Source: a virus. From it: DNA of 23,557 nucleotides. A program made the translations under genes and the position numbers. The notes beneath the pieces were generated by a model. That model ran no database searches and was not told the DNA's origin. It saw only the letters and a program-made list of their open reading frames with translations. The stretch is taken from the IMG/VR virus record IMGVR_UViG_3300025769_000858, positions 1-23,557 of that record. One strand, 5' to 3'. This document shows, in pieces, positions 8,579 to 15,997 of the stretch (positions are counted from its first letter, which is position 1; every line of letters begins with the position of its first letter).

Positions 8579-10799
8579 AGATGCCAAGCAACGTCAGCGG
8601 CAGCGGCTGATCCTGCACCACAGTAACGAAGCCGTCTGTATCGTAGCCGTTGTCAAATTCAATCGTCTTGTCGCCAGTGTACAGACCCAGCGCCTGATCC
8701 ATCGGATCTGCGCTACTGCGGAAAGGTATGACGTCGGTCGCTGATGCACTCGCACCAACCTTGGCGCCGACTGTTTGGTAAAGCCGTACAGTGACATCGT
8801 GGATGCGTTTGACTTTGCCCTGGCTAACACCGTCAACAGAACCACCTTCGATGCGCATTGTCCGCAGGGTCGAGGTGTAACCCAGCCCGACGTGAACCTT
8901 GCTTGCTGATCGATCAAGTGTAACCGCGCCGCTGCTCACCGTTTTGTCCGCGTGCGCAGCGCCGTCAGCAAGGATAGTGACGGTTTCACCCTCAAGGTGG
9001 TTCAGGCCGCTAATTGTAGTCGCGGGCGAACCCGAATATGTCAGACCACTGTCTACATAGAACGCATCGCTTGTATTGGTGCCGAAGTCGATCGGCGTCA
9101 AATATTCGACATACCTGACAGTGGCGCCGTTCACGGTACGTTTAACGATCAGCCAAACCTGATCCTCGTTCAGGTCGCCCGGTATAACCGCAACGCTCTC
9201 AACCACGGCAGACGTCCCACCGATGATGTGGCGGTGCCAGGCGACAACATCTTCCTCGCGCCGATAAGTTAGCCCGCACAACTGCCCATCCGCGCGCGCA
9301 GCCCATATGACATTGTCAGGCTCTTGCTGCACTGCAAGCTGCTCAAACCCGCCTTCGCTAACATGCTCGGCAAGCAGCGTCATGTCTGGCGCCACATATC
9401 CGTCTACATCGTAGTTGAAGACCAGTTCGCGGATCTTGCGTTTAGCACGTTGCAGAAACAGCACCACATTGCCGGTCGCGACCGGGTCCACATTTGCCGT
9501 GCCGTATCGCGTCTGCCGTTTTATCTGGATCGTCGTCGGTGTAATCGGATCTGCCGTACTGCCAGAACTAGCGATAAATTCACCGCCGCTTGTGCCGATC
9601 ACCAAAGCGCGGCCAGACGCAAGATAACGAATAACATTCACTTGGCTTGACGCTAGGGTGTAGATCATCGCGTCGGCGTCATCAGCGCCGCTGTTGAACT
9701 GCTCAAACCCACCAGCTTCTGAAAAGAAAACCGTCTGCGGCTGGCTAGTTGTACCGGCAAAAACTAGGCGCTCCTCAAAGAAACAAATCGCGCCAGGAAA
9801 GCCCGTTGTTTCTGAAAAGGCGCCAAGCCTCCATTCGTCGGTTGCTTCTAGCTTGCCGACGATTGTGTACTGGCCCCCGCTTTCATTAACAAGATCGTCC
9901 GAAGGGGACACAAGAATTGTGTCTTCAGTCAGGTCAACAATCAGGTAGTCGCCATTATTGCTGGACGTGCCACTGACCGTAATGGTCATCCCGACAGTGA
10001 AACCCTCGTCAACAAAGTTTTTACCAGTGTCAACGATCCGATCGTTATGTTCAGCGCCAGTAGAAGACGGGTCGCCTTCTTTAAACGAAATTGTCGAAGC
10101 CGCGTAGGTGGGCAATAACTCCGCATCACCTTTAAGGTTTTTCTGCACCGCTGCGGTCACAAGCGTTGCACTTGTATAAACCGTAATTTTTGCAAAACCA
10201 TCGTGTATTTTCACCAACCGTCCGACATCAGACGATGCGAATAAATCTGCGCTGGCGGTTAGCGTAATGCTCCCGTCGCGGCCGTTTGCGGTCAGCGTCG
10301 TGTCCGTCGTGTTCTCATCCAGAAACGGCCCGAACTCAAATGCGACTTCTGTCAGCGTCCATGCAGTGTGTCCGGTGCGGGTTAGCTTGCGCGGAGCATA
10401 ATTCGGGTGAACGATAAACATCGTGTCAGCGGATTGCGCATAGCGCAATTCAAACAAATCTGCCGTCGCATATGGCGTTGCTATTTCGTATGCGCTACCG
10501 CCAGACGTTATCTGCCCGTTGTCTTTGTAGAAACGAAAATATTGGTTTCCCGCCTCGATTATGTAAGTCTGCTCGGTGTTAAATTCGAACGGAATTAAAG
10601 TCGTTTTTGCGCTGTTTGTTTTTACACCAGCAACATAATAACTGCCGGGCCTCCGCGTTGCGCCGCCGTGTGGATGGATCAAAAGGTTTTCGAGCGTCGA
10701 GCATCCGTTGCGATACTTGGACAGATCAAACCGTCCATCAAGCCGCGGGCTTAGTTCCCCGGCTGTAAAATTGGCAAACGCGTAGCTCAGTCGCGCCAT
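8550..10799 (-). CDS. Tail tubular protein B (nozzle), gp12-like, 749 aa
   Basis: The protein begins MARLSYAFANFTAGELSPRL and continues with LSKYRNGCSTLENLLIHPHG and GATRRPGSYYVAG. This FxxGExSPxLxGRxDLxKYxxGxxxLEN pattern is the signature start of podovirus tail nozzle proteins. The rest is beta-rich, including FFEERLVFAGTTSQPQTVFF near 345 and RREEDVVAWHRH near 525, motifs that recur in the family. Length (749) matches the usual 700-800 residues. The ATG at 10799 overlaps the TAA of tail tubular A by one base (TAATG), with GAGG 6 nt upstream. The protein forms the distal part of the short tail through which DNA leaves. Confidence 0.93.
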   Translation of the reverse strand: MARLSYAFANFTAGELSPRLDGRFDLSKYRNGCSTLENLLIHPHGGATRRPGSYYVAGVKTNSAKTTLIPFEFNTEQTYIIEAGNQYFRFYKDNGQITSGGSAYEIATPYATADLFELRYAQSADTMFIVHPNYAPRKLTRTGHTAWTLTEVAFEFGPFLDENTTDTTLTANGRDGSITLTASADLFASSDVGRLVKIHDGFAKITVYTSATLVTAAVQKNLKGDAELLPTYAASTISFKEGDPSSTGAEHNDRIVDTGKNFVDEGFTVGMTITVSGTSSNNGDYLIVDLTEDTILVSPSDDLVNESGGQYTIVGKLEATDEWRLGAFSETTGFPGAICFFEERLVFAGTTSQPQTVFFSEAGGFEQFNSGADDADAMIYTLASSQVNVIRYLASGRALVIGTSGGEFIASSGSTADPITPTTIQIKRQTRYGTANVDPVATGNVVLFLQRAKRKIRELVFNYDVDGYVAPDMTLLAEHVSEGGFEQLAVQQEPDNVIWAARADGQLCGLTYRREEDVVAWHRHIIGGTSAVVESVAVIPGDLNEDQVWLIVKRTVNGATVRYVEYLTPIDFGTNTSDAFYVDSGLTYSGSPATTISGLNHLEGETVTILADGAAHADKTVSSGAVTLDRSASKVHVGLGYTSTLRTMRIEGGSVDGVSQGKVKRIHDVTVRLYQTVGAKVGASASATDVIPFRSSADPMDQALGLYTGDKTIEFDNGYDTDGFVTVVQDQPLPLTLLGIYARLEVFDR

Positions 10800-11368
10800 T
10801 AGAACCTCGCGTTGATGAAGTCAGTGGCGCCGATCACGTCTGGCGTACCTTCGGTAGCGTCAACGAAGCGCGCTTCAGACAGCTTCGCCTGGTATACGCT
10901 GTACATATTTTGTTGAAGCCCGACGCTATTAGCGACCGGATAAGACAAATCAGCGGCGAGCGCCGCCGCGATCGCTTCTATCAACAGCACGTCATATTCG
11001 TTTGGATCGGTAACGCGGGCGATGTACCGGATTTTTATCGTGCCTTCGTCGGTCAGCAGCTTGCGTCCTTCAATGACGTATTCAACGCCATCCTGCTCAC
11101 CTTCTACTTCCAGTATGCGCAGGCAGTACGGATCTGCTGGCAACTGGTAGCTGTATGCATACTCCCAAGCGGGCGCATCGGTATCTTGTGCGAGCGAGGC
11201 GCGCTTGATCAAACAGTTCCACGGATGTGAACGGAACACACTGTCCCGCACAAATTCATAACGCTGATTGCACAGACGGCCGGCGCGGCTGTCCTCAGTC
11301 AACGCTATGATGTTGGACGCACCAATGTTGTTCAGCGCGCTGTTACAAATATCAACCGCAGAAGCCAT
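10799..11368 (-). CDS. Tail tubular protein A (gatekeeper), gp11-like, 189 aa
   Basis: The N-terminus, ASAVDICNSALNNIGASNII, followed by DSRAGRLCNQRYEFVRDSVF and RSHPWNCLIKRASLA, is the classic start of T7 gp11-like proteins. A later block, WEYAYSYQLPADPYCLRILE, is also characteristic. Length 189 is normal. The protein forms the ring between portal and nozzle. ATG at 11368 has AGGA 9 nt upstream, lying directly after the T tract of an intrinsic terminator. Transcription into the tail genes therefore depends on read-through from the capsid genes, or on a promoter I cannot see. The gene overlaps tail tubular B by one base. Confidence 0.94.
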   Translation of the reverse strand: MASAVDICNSALNNIGASNIIALTEDSRAGRLCNQRYEFVRDSVFRSHPWNCLIKRASLAQDTDAPAWEYAYSYQLPADPYCLRILEVEGEQDGVEYVIEGRKLLTDEGTIKIRYIARVTDPNEYDVLLIEAIAAALAADLSYPVANSVGLQQNMYSVYQAKLSEARFVDATEGTPDVIGATDFINARF

Positions 11369-11379
11369 TCAGATTTCCT

Positions 11380-11410
11380 AAAAAGAAAAGGGGCGGCATA
11401 AAGCCGCCCC
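11380..11410 (-). terminator. Intrinsic terminator after the capsid accessory gene
   Basis: Read on the minus strand, GGGGCGGC-TTTAT-GCCGCCCC forms an 8-bp GC-rich stem with a 5-nt loop, followed by TTTTCTTTTT. It lies 6 nt after the stop of the 159-aa gene and 11 nt before the tail tubular A start codon. Terminators after major capsid genes are common in podoviruses and help make capsid transcripts more abundant than tail transcripts. The plus-strand side has no T run. Confidence 0.9.
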
Positions 11411-11416
11411 TCTCAC

Positions 11417-11896
11417 TTAACTAACGACGTAGTGGATGATGAAGGACAGGTCGCCCTCAGTTCCACCCGCGGCGGCCATTGTGACCGCGATGTAGTAGTA
11501 CCCGCCGGGATCAGCAGAATCGCCGGCAAGCTCGTACATCTTCTGACCGCAAGTGTTGATGTTTGCGGCTTCGAAACGCACGTCAGCCATAGCACCTGCG
11601 TCGGCAACAGCAGTGGCAAAGACGTCTTCGTCTTTGACAACACCGGCGTCAGTGTAGATGCCTACGTTGAACGTGTTGCTTCCACCCAACGTGTCTGAGC
11701 CGACGAAGATGTGCGGCACAGTCGCGTTTGACGGAATCGGAGCGAGCATCAGAATGTCGTCGTCATCTGAGTCGCCCGCTGCCACAACGACTGTTCCTTG
11801 AGCCACACGCATAACGCCATGCAGGTTGGAAACGTCGTTGAAGACTTGCGGATCAGCTTCGAAGTTGCTGACCAGGGTTGAATTAGCAGTACCCAT
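11417..11896 (-). CDS. Probable capsid decoration / head accessory protein, 159 aa
   Basis: ATG at 11896 has a near-perfect AAGGAGGA about 9 nt upstream, the strongest ribosome site in the window together with that of the capsid gene. This implies high expression. The protein is acidic, Gly/Ala/Asp-rich and predicted to be beta-rich. Notable parts are TVVVAAGDSDDDDILMLAPI near 35-54, a GGSNTFNVGIYTDAGVV strand pair near 71-87, and a C-terminal GGYYYIAVTMAAAGGTEGDL. No enzymatic motif is visible. It sits 13 nt after the major capsid gene and just before the terminator that closes the capsid unit. A decoration or head-stabilising protein is the natural reading, but I do not recognise the family. 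A head fibre base or minor head protein is possible. Confidence 0.6.
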   Translation of the reverse strand: MGTANSTLVSNFEADPQVFNDVSNLHGVMRVAQGTVVVAAGDSDDDDILMLAPIPSNATVPHIFVGSDTLGGSNTFNVGIYTDAGVVKDEDVFATAVADAGAMADVRFEAANINTCGQKMYELAGDSADPGGYYYIAVTMAAAGGTEGDLSFIIHYVVS

Positions 11897-11909
11897 TGTT
11901 CAGTCCTCC

Positions 11910-12773
11910 TTATGCCGATTCATCGCAAAGAATAGAAACGACTTTGCTTTCTTCCATACGGGTGCTGCCGATCGACTGGCAATAATACACCTGTGTGGAA
12001 TAGCTTTTGTCGGCCCGTTCTTCGATGCGAGACATGACGTCCTTGCCAACGGCAAGCATCACACCGTCCTGCGCCCACGCGAAGCAGGTGCGGATGTCTG
12101 ATGCGACCGACAAGCGATTGGTCATATGGAAGGTGAATCCCAGGAAGGAATTTAGCTCACCGCGAGCTAAAGCACGGACTGTATTGAAGTCCGAACTTTT
12201 TACTTCAGTCGTATTCAGCAACGCGCTGATCTGCGCGGGGCCAACTGCGATATGCCGCGGAATCGACGGATCAATATCTGCCGAGTCCATGATCTCTTTC
12301 GCGGACAGCAGTTTAGCTACTGTCATGTCTGCACTGCCGTGGGCAACGATGTTGCCAGCCGGCAGAGCCGTGGACGTGCTGCCCGATTTCCCCGTCTTAG
12401 AGGAACCCGTCGCTGCCGCGATGATTTCATCATCGACAGCCCGGTTCATAGCGGCAGCTGCCGCCTGGGCATATGTGCTGGTTGGATCAATCAACATGCG
12501 GACTTTGTCAGCATCGTCAATAAGATCTGCCCATTCGTAGGTTTCAAGGGTTACCTGACGCCTGGAATGGGGGGTTTCAACAAGGGGGGTATCCCCGTGT
12601 CTCGACGTCCGTTTAACGGCTGCTACGGAACCAACCTGGTCGAAAAATGCCTTTTCGCCAGTTACGGATTCTTCGCGTACCGCGCCACGGAGTGCGCTGC
12701 CGCGCTGCTGCGAAAGCAGAGCGACGTTCGTCGAGAACTGCTGCGAAAACGCAGTAGTAATCTGAACGCTCAT
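11910..12773 (-). CDS. Major capsid protein, 287 aa
   Basis: The protein starts MSVQITTAFSQQFSTNVALL, with SQQRGSALRGAVR next. It then has GEKAFFDQVGSVAAVKRTSR and a YEWADLIDDADKVRMLIDP block near 78-96. Further on are FLGFTFHMTNRLS and a C-terminal CFAWAQDGVMLAVGKDVMSR stretch. These match the HK97-fold capsid group that includes phage_capsid_2-like proteins of podoviruses; the family name is from memory. Length is short but within range. GAGGAG lies 8 nt upstream of ATG at 12773. It follows the scaffold gene after a 135-nt spacer, the longest gap within the head module, and precedes the accessory protein and terminator. Confidence 0.88.
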   Translation of the reverse strand: MSVQITTAFSQQFSTNVALLSQQRGSALRGAVREESVTGEKAFFDQVGSVAAVKRTSRHGDTPLVETPHSRRQVTLETYEWADLIDDADKVRMLIDPTSTYAQAAAAAMNRAVDDEIIAAATGSSKTGKSGSTSTALPAGNIVAHGSADMTVAKLLSAKEIMDSADIDPSIPRHIAVGPAQISALLNTTEVKSSDFNTVRALARGELNSFLGFTFHMTNRLSVASDIRTCFAWAQDGVMLAVGKDVMSRIEERADKSYSTQVYYCQSIGSTRMEESKVVSILCDESA

Positions 12774-12908
12774 AAGCGTTACTCCTCAGTTAGGTTTATG
12801 AAAAATCGGCCGGCTCCCCGCAGACGCGGACCTTACCTTCGCATTCGTTGCGATCGACGGCGTGACTTTTACGCAAGCACGGGACCGTTACCGGCTACCC
12901 CGATATGT

Positions 12909-13724
12909 CTAGGCAGCTTCGTTGCCGTAGAGCATTTCGTAGAGGCGATTGCGCTCTTCCAAAAAGTGCGCGTGCTGCGGATGCGCCGAGTTCCACAAGG
13001 GACCGTCAGGCGCTTCCACCTCTTTAATTTTTTCGTTCAACTCCGATGGCGTCATTGACATGTCGGACTTGTCGATGCCCGCAAAATCATCTTCGCTGAC
13101 ACGCTCGCGGATGTACTCGCCAACGTTAATCATCGCCTTGATAAACTCCGGGTTGTCGCCCAGTAGCGTGCCATCAGCCAGCTGGATTTCGGTCATCTCT
13201 TCGCCACCGAAATTCTGCACCAGCCCATTAGCCAGGGACAAGCGATCATCTAAAGCAGAACCGTATTCTGCGCGCAAATCAGAGTTTACCTGATTGCGTA
13301 TTTCCTCAACATCAGGCCCGGCTTCAGCTTGTCCTTGCGCCATGTCGTTATAAGCGGACATCAGCTGCTGGGCCTGTTTGTTGTTCAGACCAATATCGTG
13401 CGCCGTATTTTTGAACCAATCCACAAGTTCGCTCTCGGCGCCTTCACCAGCATCGACCTCATACCCTTCAGCCGACTCTGGCCGGCCTAACCGCGTGAAT
13501 ACCTCGTTCCAATCGTCTGGACTGCTATGCTCACCCGGCAGCGGTATTTTATCCCGGCCGATCATGCTGCTTGCGTTGACATATGCCTTCGCAAGATTTT
13601 CAACATCATTGATCGGACCAAGGGCTGTATGCCCGCGAATGTCTTCGGGCAGGTTGTCTTTCCAATCGCCAGACGGGGCTACCTCCGCTTCGAAGACCTC
13701 CGCTACCTGTTCTTCTTCAGACAC
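12909..13724 (-). CDS. Capsid assembly scaffolding protein, 271 aa
   Basis: The protein is highly acidic and predicted to be largely helical. It has a disordered Glu-rich N-terminus and the block GDWKDNLPEDIRGHTALGPI (about 18-37), which occurs near the start of many podovirus scaffold proteins. It also has GLNNKQAQQLMSAYNDMAQG in the middle and a C-terminal FLEERNRLYEMLYGN amphipathic helix that would bind the coat protein. The start is GTG at 13724, with AAGGAG about 9 nt upstream. The gene overlaps the Bbp19-like gene by 8 nt. Its location between portal and capsid is the standard one for the T7 gp9-type scaffold. Confidence 0.88.
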   Translation of the reverse strand: MSEEEQVAEVFEAEVAPSGDWKDNLPEDIRGHTALGPINDVENLAKAYVNASSMIGRDKIPLPGEHSSPDDWNEVFTRLGRPESAEGYEVDAGEGAESELVDWFKNTAHDIGLNNKQAQQLMSAYNDMAQGQAEAGPDVEEIRNQVNSDLRAEYGSALDDRLSLANGLVQNFGGEEMTEIQLADGTLLGDNPEFIKAMINVGEYIRERVSEDDFAGIDKSDMSMTPSELNEKIKEVEAPDGPLWNSAHPQHAHFLEERNRLYEMLYGNEAA

Positions 13725-13938
13725 TGTTCTCTTCTCCTTGTGGTGGCTTGTCGTCGCTGATTAGCGACAGGATGAAAAGCAGCACGCTGCGCTGCCCTTC
13801 GGCATATGCGGTTTCATATGGATCACCGCGGAATGTTGGTTGATAGAACCCATACCGACGCTTGAGGTCTTCAAGCAGCCGTTCACCTTCATTGGTGTCG
13901 AGGATCTGCTTGGCGTCCTGCCGTAGCTCTTCAATCAT
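13717..13938 (-). CDS. Bbp19-like small phage protein, 73 aa
   Basis: The sequence contains DTNEGERLLEDLKRRYGFYQ, then PTFRGDPYETAYAEGQRSVL and a short hydrophobic helix LLFILSLI. The arrangement (acidic helix, F-x-GDP-x-x-TAxxEGxRSVxL, helix) is that of the Bbp19-like family, first named in Bordetella phage BPP-1. That family commonly lies between portal and scaffold or capsid genes. Its function is not established. The ATG at 13938 directly follows the portal stop, and its 3' end overlaps the scaffold start by 8 nt, so all three are one translational unit. Confidence 0.8.
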   Translation of the reverse strand: MIEELRQDAKQILDTNEGERLLEDLKRRYGFYQPTFRGDPYETAYAEGQRSVLLFILSLISDDKPPQGEENSV

Positions 13939-15555
13939 CTATGGCGTGCCTTGCTGTAGCACCTTGATCGCTGGCGCTACCGAACCCAAAGCCTCGGCGG
14001 TTTGTGTCGCCTCGTTCAGCTGCTGCTGCACCTGCGCCTGTTCCTGGCGCTCTGCTCGCTCGCGCATAATCTCACCTTCACCCTTTGTCACGCGGGCCGG
14101 GATCGATAGCGTGTGCAGCATGTAGCGGACCAGACCATCGGTATCGAGATGGTCAAACACTGTCGGGTCTATTCCAGCAAGCGGGCTGAGAAGTTCGAAC
14201 AACCGCACGATGCCCTGCACGTCGGACTGACGCTGCGCTTTCGCGAGCGGGCTGACGTACTCAATATCCAGATCATTGTTCAGCAGCGTCTCTGGCGCGG
14301 CCGGCAATTTATTCTGCCGGTTCAATATTTCGTATACGCGGCCAATCATGGGCTGAAGAAGTTCAGCCTGGAGACGACCCAGCACAGGCCCAAGTAGCCT
14401 CATCTTCTCTTCAGTGCGGCTGACCACCTCGGTCGCAGTCATCTGCGGCCCGGTGCCAAGTGTAAGCTGATCGACGTAAAACGCCGATCGGATCGCCTGG
14501 CGGCGCTGTTCTTCAAGATTAAGGCCAAGCGGATTGTTAGCGCCAATCTGCAAAGGCTCGATGCGATCGCGCGTACCGCCGCGATAGAAATTCAAGCCGC
14601 CTGGTGTGGTGCGGATCGGCAGCATGAACCCATCGTCTGGCACCATCAGGGGCGGGTCCACCTGCTTCTGTGCGGCCATGATCGTAACGCGCGACATGGC
14701 GTTAATCATTTTCGCATCAGGTAAACTGGTCATCGCGGGCGAACGTCCGTAATTTTGTTCGAAGCTGCTTTTGAGCCAGCGGGGTGCAACATAGGGAAAC
14801 TCGTCATAGCCGGCTTCGCGCAAAACAATTTTCTCGCCGGGGTCCATGTAAATACTGGCAAACGGTTTGTTGTTCGCGTCAATGCGTTGTGCGTCACGCT
14901 CAGTGCGCGGCATCACCACATGCACCAGCTTGACCTCTTCGTAAGGGTCACGCTCCAACTTGCGCTGCATCTTTTCGCCAAGGTTCTCAGCACCAAACAT
15001 CTGCGCGACCGATCGCACAGACATTTTGAACTCGCGGAACACCGTGTCTACGCGGCCAAACTGATCTTCGGACAGGTAGCACTCGCTGATATGGCGGGTG
15101 CCGAAACGGACGCCTTCGCCTTCGGGTGCGGCATCAATCATCATCACGCCGGTGCCAAACGTCACCAGGTCGCTGTACAATTCGTGTATCTGTTCCGCAA
15201 AGTTACTGCGCTGAAACTCGCGCTGCATGATACCCGTGACGGCTTCCAGAAACTCCTTCGCCTCGTCGTCGTTGTTCAATTCCTCATCGAGGTATGCCAG
15301 ATCAAACCAGTTCATTGACGGGTTGGTCAGCATCCCATGCAGTGAGGCGGAAAGCATTTCAGCGGCTTGGATCGCGGTGCCGTCGTAAATCTGCTCCATG
15401 CGCTTGTCGCCGGCAGAACGCTTCTTCGTCACGTCCGCCTTACGCGGCACAACGTACTCGGCGACCTCTTGCCAGTGCTGCTCCCACGTCGCGCGCTGTA
15501 CGCGCAGCTTGTCCAGCCGCTTCAGCAGAACGCGGGCGCGATCGTCCTCCGCCAT
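13939..15555 (-). CDS. Portal / head-tail connector protein, T7 gp8-like, 538 aa
   Basis: The N-terminal region has LDKLRVQRATWEQHWQEVAE and YVVPRK. It is followed by QIYDGTAIQAAEMLSASLHG and MLTNPSMNWFDL, the core signature of the podovirus head-tail connector family (about residues 14-86). Further family features are RSPAMTSLPDAKMINAMSRV near 270 and QMTATEVVSRTEEKMRLLGP near 365. The C-terminus (about 500-538) is Gln/Glu-rich and helical. Length 538 is typical. Twelve copies form the vertex ring through which DNA is packaged and which binds terminase and tail tubular A. The ATG at 15555 lies one base after the stop of the proline-rich gene. Confidence 0.93.
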   Translation of the reverse strand: MAEDDRARVLLKRLDKLRVQRATWEQHWQEVAEYVVPRKADVTKKRSAGDKRMEQIYDGTAIQAAEMLSASLHGMLTNPSMNWFDLAYLDEELNNDDEAKEFLEAVTGIMQREFQRSNFAEQIHELYSDLVTFGTGVMMIDAAPEGEGVRFGTRHISECYLSEDQFGRVDTVFREFKMSVRSVAQMFGAENLGEKMQRKLERDPYEEVKLVHVVMPRTERDAQRIDANNKPFASIYMDPGEKIVLREAGYDEFPYVAPRWLKSSFEQNYGRSPAMTSLPDAKMINAMSRVTIMAAQKQVDPPLMVPDDGFMLPIRTTPGGLNFYRGGTRDRIEPLQIGANNPLGLNLEEQRRQAIRSAFYVDQLTLGTGPQMTATEVVSRTEEKMRLLGPVLGRLQAELLQPMIGRVYEILNRQNKLPAAPETLLNNDLDIEYVSPLAKAQRQSDVQGIVRLFELLSPLAGIDPTVFDHLDTDGLVRYMLHTLSIPARVTKGEGEIMRERAERQEQAQVQQQLNEATQTAEALGSVAPAIKVLQQGTP

Positions 15556-15556
15556 A

Positions 15557-15781
15557 CTAGGCGCCCAGCTTTTCTTTGGTGTCAGTCGAGGCGCTACCCA
15601 AAACGCTGGTTGTCATGCGTGCGCCAGTGCCGGCGCCGGTGCGGACCTTTGCCAGACGCTGTTTATCCTCGCCGTCCTTGTCGCCTACGTTGACAACAGC
15701 ACTAGGGCGCACCACAGGCGCTGGCTGCACGGGCGGCGGGGGCGGTGGCGCAGGGGCTGGCCGTGAAAAAACTCCGCTCAT
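15557..15781 (-). CDS. Small proline-rich phage protein, downstream paralogue, 74 aa
   Basis: The protein begins MSGVFSRPAPAPPPPPPVQP and is thus built like its upstream neighbour, with MSG(V/L)FS plus a proline tract and a basic Ser/Thr/Gly-rich second half ending in LG. The two genes abut (TAAATG), and GGGGAG precedes the ATG at 15781. It lacks the GRTSTI core seen in the upstream copy and instead has a KVRTGAGTGARMTTSVLGS segment. This suggests divergence after duplication. Function is unknown. Proteins of this shape occur near terminase and portal genes of many tailed phages. Confidence 0.7.
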   Translation of the reverse strand: MSGVFSRPAPAPPPPPPVQPAPVVRPSAVVNVGDKDGEDKQRLAKVRTGAGTGARMTTSVLGSASTDTKEKLGA

Positions 15782-15997
15782 TTATTTACTCCCCAGCAAA
15801 GACGTTTTGCTGACTTCTGCTTCGGTGGTTAGTCCTGATCCGCTGGTCGCGATCGTGCTGGTCCGACCTTTGCGGCGTTTGAGATCTGCACGCACATCAT
15901 CCTCAACTACGGTGCTGGGATCTTTGATCGGCGCGGGTGGCGGGACGGGCGGTATCGGCGGCGGTGCCGGTGCTTTACTGGAAAAAAGACCACTCAT
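15782..15997 (-). CDS. Small proline-rich phage protein, upstream paralogue, 71 aa
   Basis: MSGLFSSKAPAPPPIPPVPP is followed by an acidic and basic helix and then KGRTSTIATSGSGL, with SKTSLLGSK at the C-terminus. The (R/K)GR-x-STI...G-x-GL...K-x-LLG pattern is one I know from short conserved proteins that lie between terminase and portal in many tailed phages. No function has been shown, to my knowledge. The ATG at 15997 overlaps the terL stop as ATGA, and GGAG lies 7 nt upstream. Confidence 0.75.
   Translation of the reverse strand: MSGLFSSKAPAPPPIPPVPPPAPIKDPSTVVEDDVRADLKRRKGRTSTIATSGSGLTTEAEVSKTSLLGSK

Noticed and set aside
12800-12835. Possible terminator before the capsid gene
   Set aside because: The stem is only 4 bp and the T5 tract is 14 nt away from it, so it does not meet the form of an intrinsic terminator.
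12252-13058. 268-codon open frame on the plus strand across the capsid and scaffold genes
   Set aside because: It is antisense to two well-supported genes, has Arg/Cys-rich composition typical of shadow frames and no family pattern.
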